A stretch of 64,000 bases of DNA, from positions 700,501-764,500 of the forward strand of contig NW_023501053.1 in the NCBI RefSeq assembly GCF_014066305.1, in the 5' to 3' direction. This stretch comes from Letharia columbiana (taxonomy: Eukaryota > Ascomycota > Lecanoromycetes > Lecanorales > Parmeliaceae). Numbering within the stretch: the stretch's first letter is position 1; the number at the start of each line of letters is the position of its first letter. Positions 60,131 through 64,000 of the stretch are shown one piece after another. Position numbers and translations under genes: made by a program. The notes under the pieces are model-generated. The model was not told the origin of the DNA. It saw nothing but the letters and a program-made list of their open reading frames with translations, and made no database searches.

Positions 60131-61249
60131 CGTAAAAAAGATATTAAATTAGAATTATTTCTATAACTTAAGATTATAGAGTATATATTTAAAAAGCTAA
60201 AGAGCGCCTTTATAATCGCGTTTCTTCTAAATTATTTTAATTCTCAACTTCTAATTTAAATCTAAATTAATATCTTATTATTTACTATAATAAGTATATT
60301 AATCTAGCTATATATAAATAAATAATAATACTTAATTACTTTTTATTCGAGAAAGATAATTAACGCGAAATATAATTATAAAATATATAATTAAAAACTT
60401 CTCGCGATTATTATAATATTTAAATACTAGCGTTATTATCTAAAAAAAAGTTTTTATTCTATTAAAATTCTTATTAATTATATTAATTTAAAGTATTTTA
60501 TAAAATAATCGATATTAAATAATAGATAAGCTCGCTAAATAATAAAACTCTCTTTATATAATTTCTTAATTTTATATAAACTAAATAAGATAAACTTTAT
60601 TAATATATTTTTAAAACGCTTTAATTATAAAAGCGAAAATGAATTAATTAATAAGCTTTTTTTTACGTTATAATAGAAACTAACTAAAATTAAAAATCTT
60701 TTAAATTCTATTTTAATTATTATTAAGATAGCTTATAAAAATAATATAAGCTATATATATAAGAAATATAATTTTAATAGTAAGTATCTTATTATATTAA
60801 ATAGTTTAAATATAAATAAGAGTCTTTTAAATACTAGTTCTTAGAAAGAAGTATTTATAAAAAAGATAATATTTAAGAATTTAATAACTATTATAATATA
60901 AGAAACTTACTTAAATATAATATATTCTTTAAGACTTAGAAAATCTTAATCTTTAATAAGAGAAAGTTTAAGTAAGATATTTATTTAATATACTTATAAC
61001 GTAATTAATAAGCGACTTAATTCTATTATTAAAACTATTAATTATAAATAGCTCGTTTTATATCTAATTATTAAAGTATTAATAATTAATAAAATAATAT
61101 ATAATATAAATAATAAGTTTATTTATAAATTTATAAAGATACTTTAATAAGAGAACGCTTTTATTAAATAGTATAAAGCTAATAAAGTATTAAATAAGCG
61201 AACGCGAAGCATCAATAATTAAACTTAAGAATAGTTAGAGGCTATTAAG

Positions 61250-62100
61250 ATATAATAATAAATTATATATTCTTAAGAAAGACTTAATTCGAGAAGAGCT
61301 ATTAAAATACTATTATAACGATTTTATAACTAGATATTTCGATATGAATAAGATATTTAAATTAATAAATAAAAAATATTACTAGAATAGTATTCGCGTA
61401 GATATTAAGAAGTATATTAATATATATAATATCTATTAGCGTAGTAAAGATAAAATACTATTATCTCTATAATAAACTAGATATACTTTCTTTACTAATA
61501 AGATTATAAAAGAAAATTATAATAAACTTTATTATAAATCTTTCTTCTAGTAAATATAAAGATTATATTTATAACTCAATTCTTATAATAATTAATCGAT
61601 ATATTAAAATATTAAGATATATATTTATTAATAAGATAATTAACGCTATATAACTAAAAGAATTATTTATAAAGGAAATTATTCTTCGATATAAAGTATT
61701 AGAAGATATCGTTATAAATTAGAAATCTATTTTTTATAAATACGTTTTAATTAGAAGTTTATTATTAGTTATAAGTAAAATATAAACTAAGTATTATTTT
61801 TTATTTATAAATCGACGAATAGATAAAGCGATAAAATTAGACTTTAAAATATTATTTAAAAGTATATTATTTAAAGCGATAAGACGATTAGATAGAGCTT
61901 CTATTAATTATAAAATTTACGTATTATTAAAGAAAATATAAAATAATCGATTATAGTTTATTCTTCGCTATATATAAATATTAATTAAAACTTAAGTTAG
62001 TCGTTAAGAATAGCGTTATCGAGAAAGAAGTATTTATAATAAAAGAATATATTAAAGAAATCGATATAATTCGATAAGAGCTTATAAGATATTAATAAAG
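61250..62100 (+). pseudogene. Gypsy-2 integrase, mutated
   Basis: At about 61290-61380 the frame reads LLKYYYNDF...RYFDMNKIFKLI, consistent with the HH...GHFG zinc-binding start after His-to-Tyr changes. Near 61560-61620 a segment like SILIIINRYIKI matches the D-x-LLVIVDRFTKM region. Stops and possible frameshifts follow. Confidence 0.6.
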
Positions 62101-62900
62101 CGTATAGAAAACGTAGTCGAAGTTTTATAATAAGAATTATAAATCGTAAAGATTTAATCGCGATAATCTTATTATACTTTTTATAAAAAATTTGAAGTAA
62201 AAAAAATTAAGTAAAAAGCTTTCTAATAAGCTAATTAATTCGTTTTATATTTAAAAGTATATTAAAACGTAAGCGTATCGACTATAGCTATCGCTTACTT
62301 ATTAAATCTACTCTATTTTTTATATATTATTATTAAAACTATATAAACGAAGATTAAAAGATTTAGATATTCCTTAATATTTTATTTCTAAACTAATAAA
62401 AGATAATAAAGAGTATTTAATAAAATTTATATATAAAAAGCGTATAAGAAAGAATAAGATAAAATATCTTATTTAATAAAAAGATTATTTTAAGAAGTAT
62501 AATAAATAGCTTAATAAAGAAGTTATAGAAAATATATAAAATCTAATTAATAAGTCTAGTAAGTAGAGCTTATAAGTATAAAACGCGTAGAATATAAATA
62601 TCGAAAAAGGGCTTAAAGACTAACGATTTTAAAAAATATTTAAAGATAAAGAACTTAGCTATAAAGAGTTAAATCTCGAATATTATAATAAAAAATAATA
62701 TTAAAAAAACTAATAAAAAGTATTAATACTCGAAGATAATAAAGAAAAGACTATATTATTAGATATAATAGATATTATAATATTAAATATATATACGTAA
62801 AACGGCGGGCTAGTTAAATCTCTTAAATATATTAAAGATATTATTATTCGACGTTATTATTATCAAGATTATCTCTTAAACCGCCCTTATAAATAAATCT

Positions 62901-64000
62901 TATCTTATTATTTATCTTATTATTCTTATTATCTTTCTTCTCCTCTTCTTTCTCTTTATTCTCTCTCTTCTTTTTATCTTTACTATTATTTATCTTACTC
63001 TTATTATCTCTACTCTTAAAATTTAAATTTAATTTAAATATTAAAAAAGATATATTTATTAAAGAAAGATTAATTTAAAGTATACTTAATATAGATATAA
63101 AGAATAAGAAATAAATATAAAAAGTATAGATATATACGATAAATCGTATAACGTTATATATACTTATTAGAATATCTAGAATCTTTTAAAGAATCTTCGC
63201 TTTATTAAGCGAAGCCGCTTCGCTATTTAACTTCTTCTTTATTTTTAAATAATTTTTAATATATTAAATAATCGTTAAGATTATATTAAAGTATTTATAA
63301 TAATCTTAAGTCGCGTAATAGATATAAAATTAAGAATATCGAAAATAAAAATATAATAAATAATATAAGTATATTATAAGCTAATATAGATTATAGCGTT
63401 AATATCGGTAATAATATATTTATTTATCGAAATCTTTTAAGAAAATTAGTAGGCGCTATAAATATATCTATTACGCGTTATTTATATAAAAACTTATTAT
63501 AATATAATTATTACGAAGACGAGTATAATAATAATACTTTATAATTATATTTTTATTATTATTAAATATAATATTATATAAGCGAGTAGTATACTAAAAA
63601 GCTTATCGCGTATAGTAATAGTAGATATTCTTATTTAGTATCGATAAGAGCTTAGCGCTTTAAAGAGCTATTATAATATATTATAATTATTAACGCGTAA
63701 GAAATATATATATAATAATAAGATCTTTTAAGAACTTATTACTAATAGCTATAACGTCTATATAATATCTTAATTAAATATATATTTATTATATATTTAT
63801 TATAGAGAACATAGATTATTAAGAGTAATAAAGAAGTATTAATAAAATAAAAGACTTTTTAGAGAAAAAGTAAATATTATTATAATTATATATTAATTAT
63901 ATATAGCGTTATATATCTAAATTATAATATTAATAATTACTCTATATATTATTATAACTATATCTAATCTATAAAAGTATATCTAATATTATCTATAGAC
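62901..64000. other. RIP-mutated AT-rich DNA, unassigned, to the window end
   Basis: It starts with a pyrimidine-rich tract (about 62895-63015, CTTCTCCTCTTCTTTCTC). A less mutated phrase with a small inverted repeat (CTTTATTAAGCGAAGCCGC) is near 63211. No gene, no family match. Confidence 0.45.

Larger units (their letters stand above)
57380..62900 (+). mobile_element. Gypsy-2: Ty3/Gypsy element, RIP-inactivated, LTRs not found
   Basis: A gag zinc knuckle, reverse transcriptase and integrase can be read in order on the plus strand. The left end is covered or truncated by the family C element. At about 62800 the G-rich run AAAACGGCGGGC could be the polypurine tract before a right LTR, but no matching left LTR was found. 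The sequence differs enough from Gypsy-1 to be a separate family. Confidence 0.65.

Noticed and set aside
1..64000. Mitochondrial or bacterial low-GC origin
   Set aside because: Mutated Ty3/Gypsy elements, LTR target duplications, CpA-specific loss and abrupt islands of normal composition fit nuclear fungal DNA. No mitochondrial genes, tRNAs or bacterial operons are present.

Overview
The window reads as a filamentous ascomycete (Pezizomycotina) chromosome segment made almost entirely of transposon relics destroyed by repeat-induced point mutation (RIP). For tens of kilobases C and G are scarce and the dinucleotides CpA and TpG are nearly absent, while TpA is very frequent. That is the signature of RIP, which turns CpA into TpA on both strands of repeated DNA. 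The relics are fungal in type: two Ty3/Gypsy elements with recognisable zinc knuckle, reverse transcriptase and integrase, a short LTR element, two MITE-like families and a large family of short repeats sharing their ends. I cannot name the species. No rRNA, tRNA, CRISPR or bacterial-style operon is visible.

Layout. 1-16300: RIP-mutated repeats, namely a 1.8-kb LTR element with target duplication (1626-3438), a family D repeat split by MITE-1 (3443-4696), a nested pair of 2-kb family C elements in opposite orientation (6411-10763) with a barely mutated patch at 6660-7095, then an array of family B and D repeats (11177-15571). 16310-17765: an unmutated, apparently single-copy island with the only convincing host gene, a 68-residue two-span membrane protein on the minus strand (16938-17144). 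17768-19105: MITE fragments and a second unmutated non-coding island. 19106-40570: RIP-mutated DNA with dispersed family B copies, including a 5-kb block (27361-32640) that I could not assign. 40577-47671: Gypsy-1, 7.1 kb, complete in structure with 5-bp target duplication but mutated in every domain. 48802-50869: an unmutated retroelement with three LTRs and two Gln-rich ORFs. 51253-55200: family B with a nested solo LTR, a third unmutated island (52390-52694), a truncated MITE-2 and simple repeats. 55207-57379: family C with tandem repeats. 57380 to about 62900: Gypsy-2, mutated.

Relationships. The three-LTR element is the youngest event: its outer LTRs are identical, its middle LTR is diverged, and a near-perfect target duplication (CTCGT/CTCAT) encloses the whole, so the tandem structure appears to have moved as one unit. 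Its minus-strand ORFs carry a repeated Ala-Glu-Asn motif with a spacing of about 35 residues. The DNA for this repeat recurs, RIP-mutated and expanded in tandem, inside the family C elements at 6.4-10.8 kb and 55.2-57.4 kb. Family B, with about 17 copies, shares both ends with family C but carries one to three copies of a different unit of about 200 bp. Families B, C and D therefore look like one modular group. All family boundaries were found by eye and are approximate except where a target duplication fixes them.
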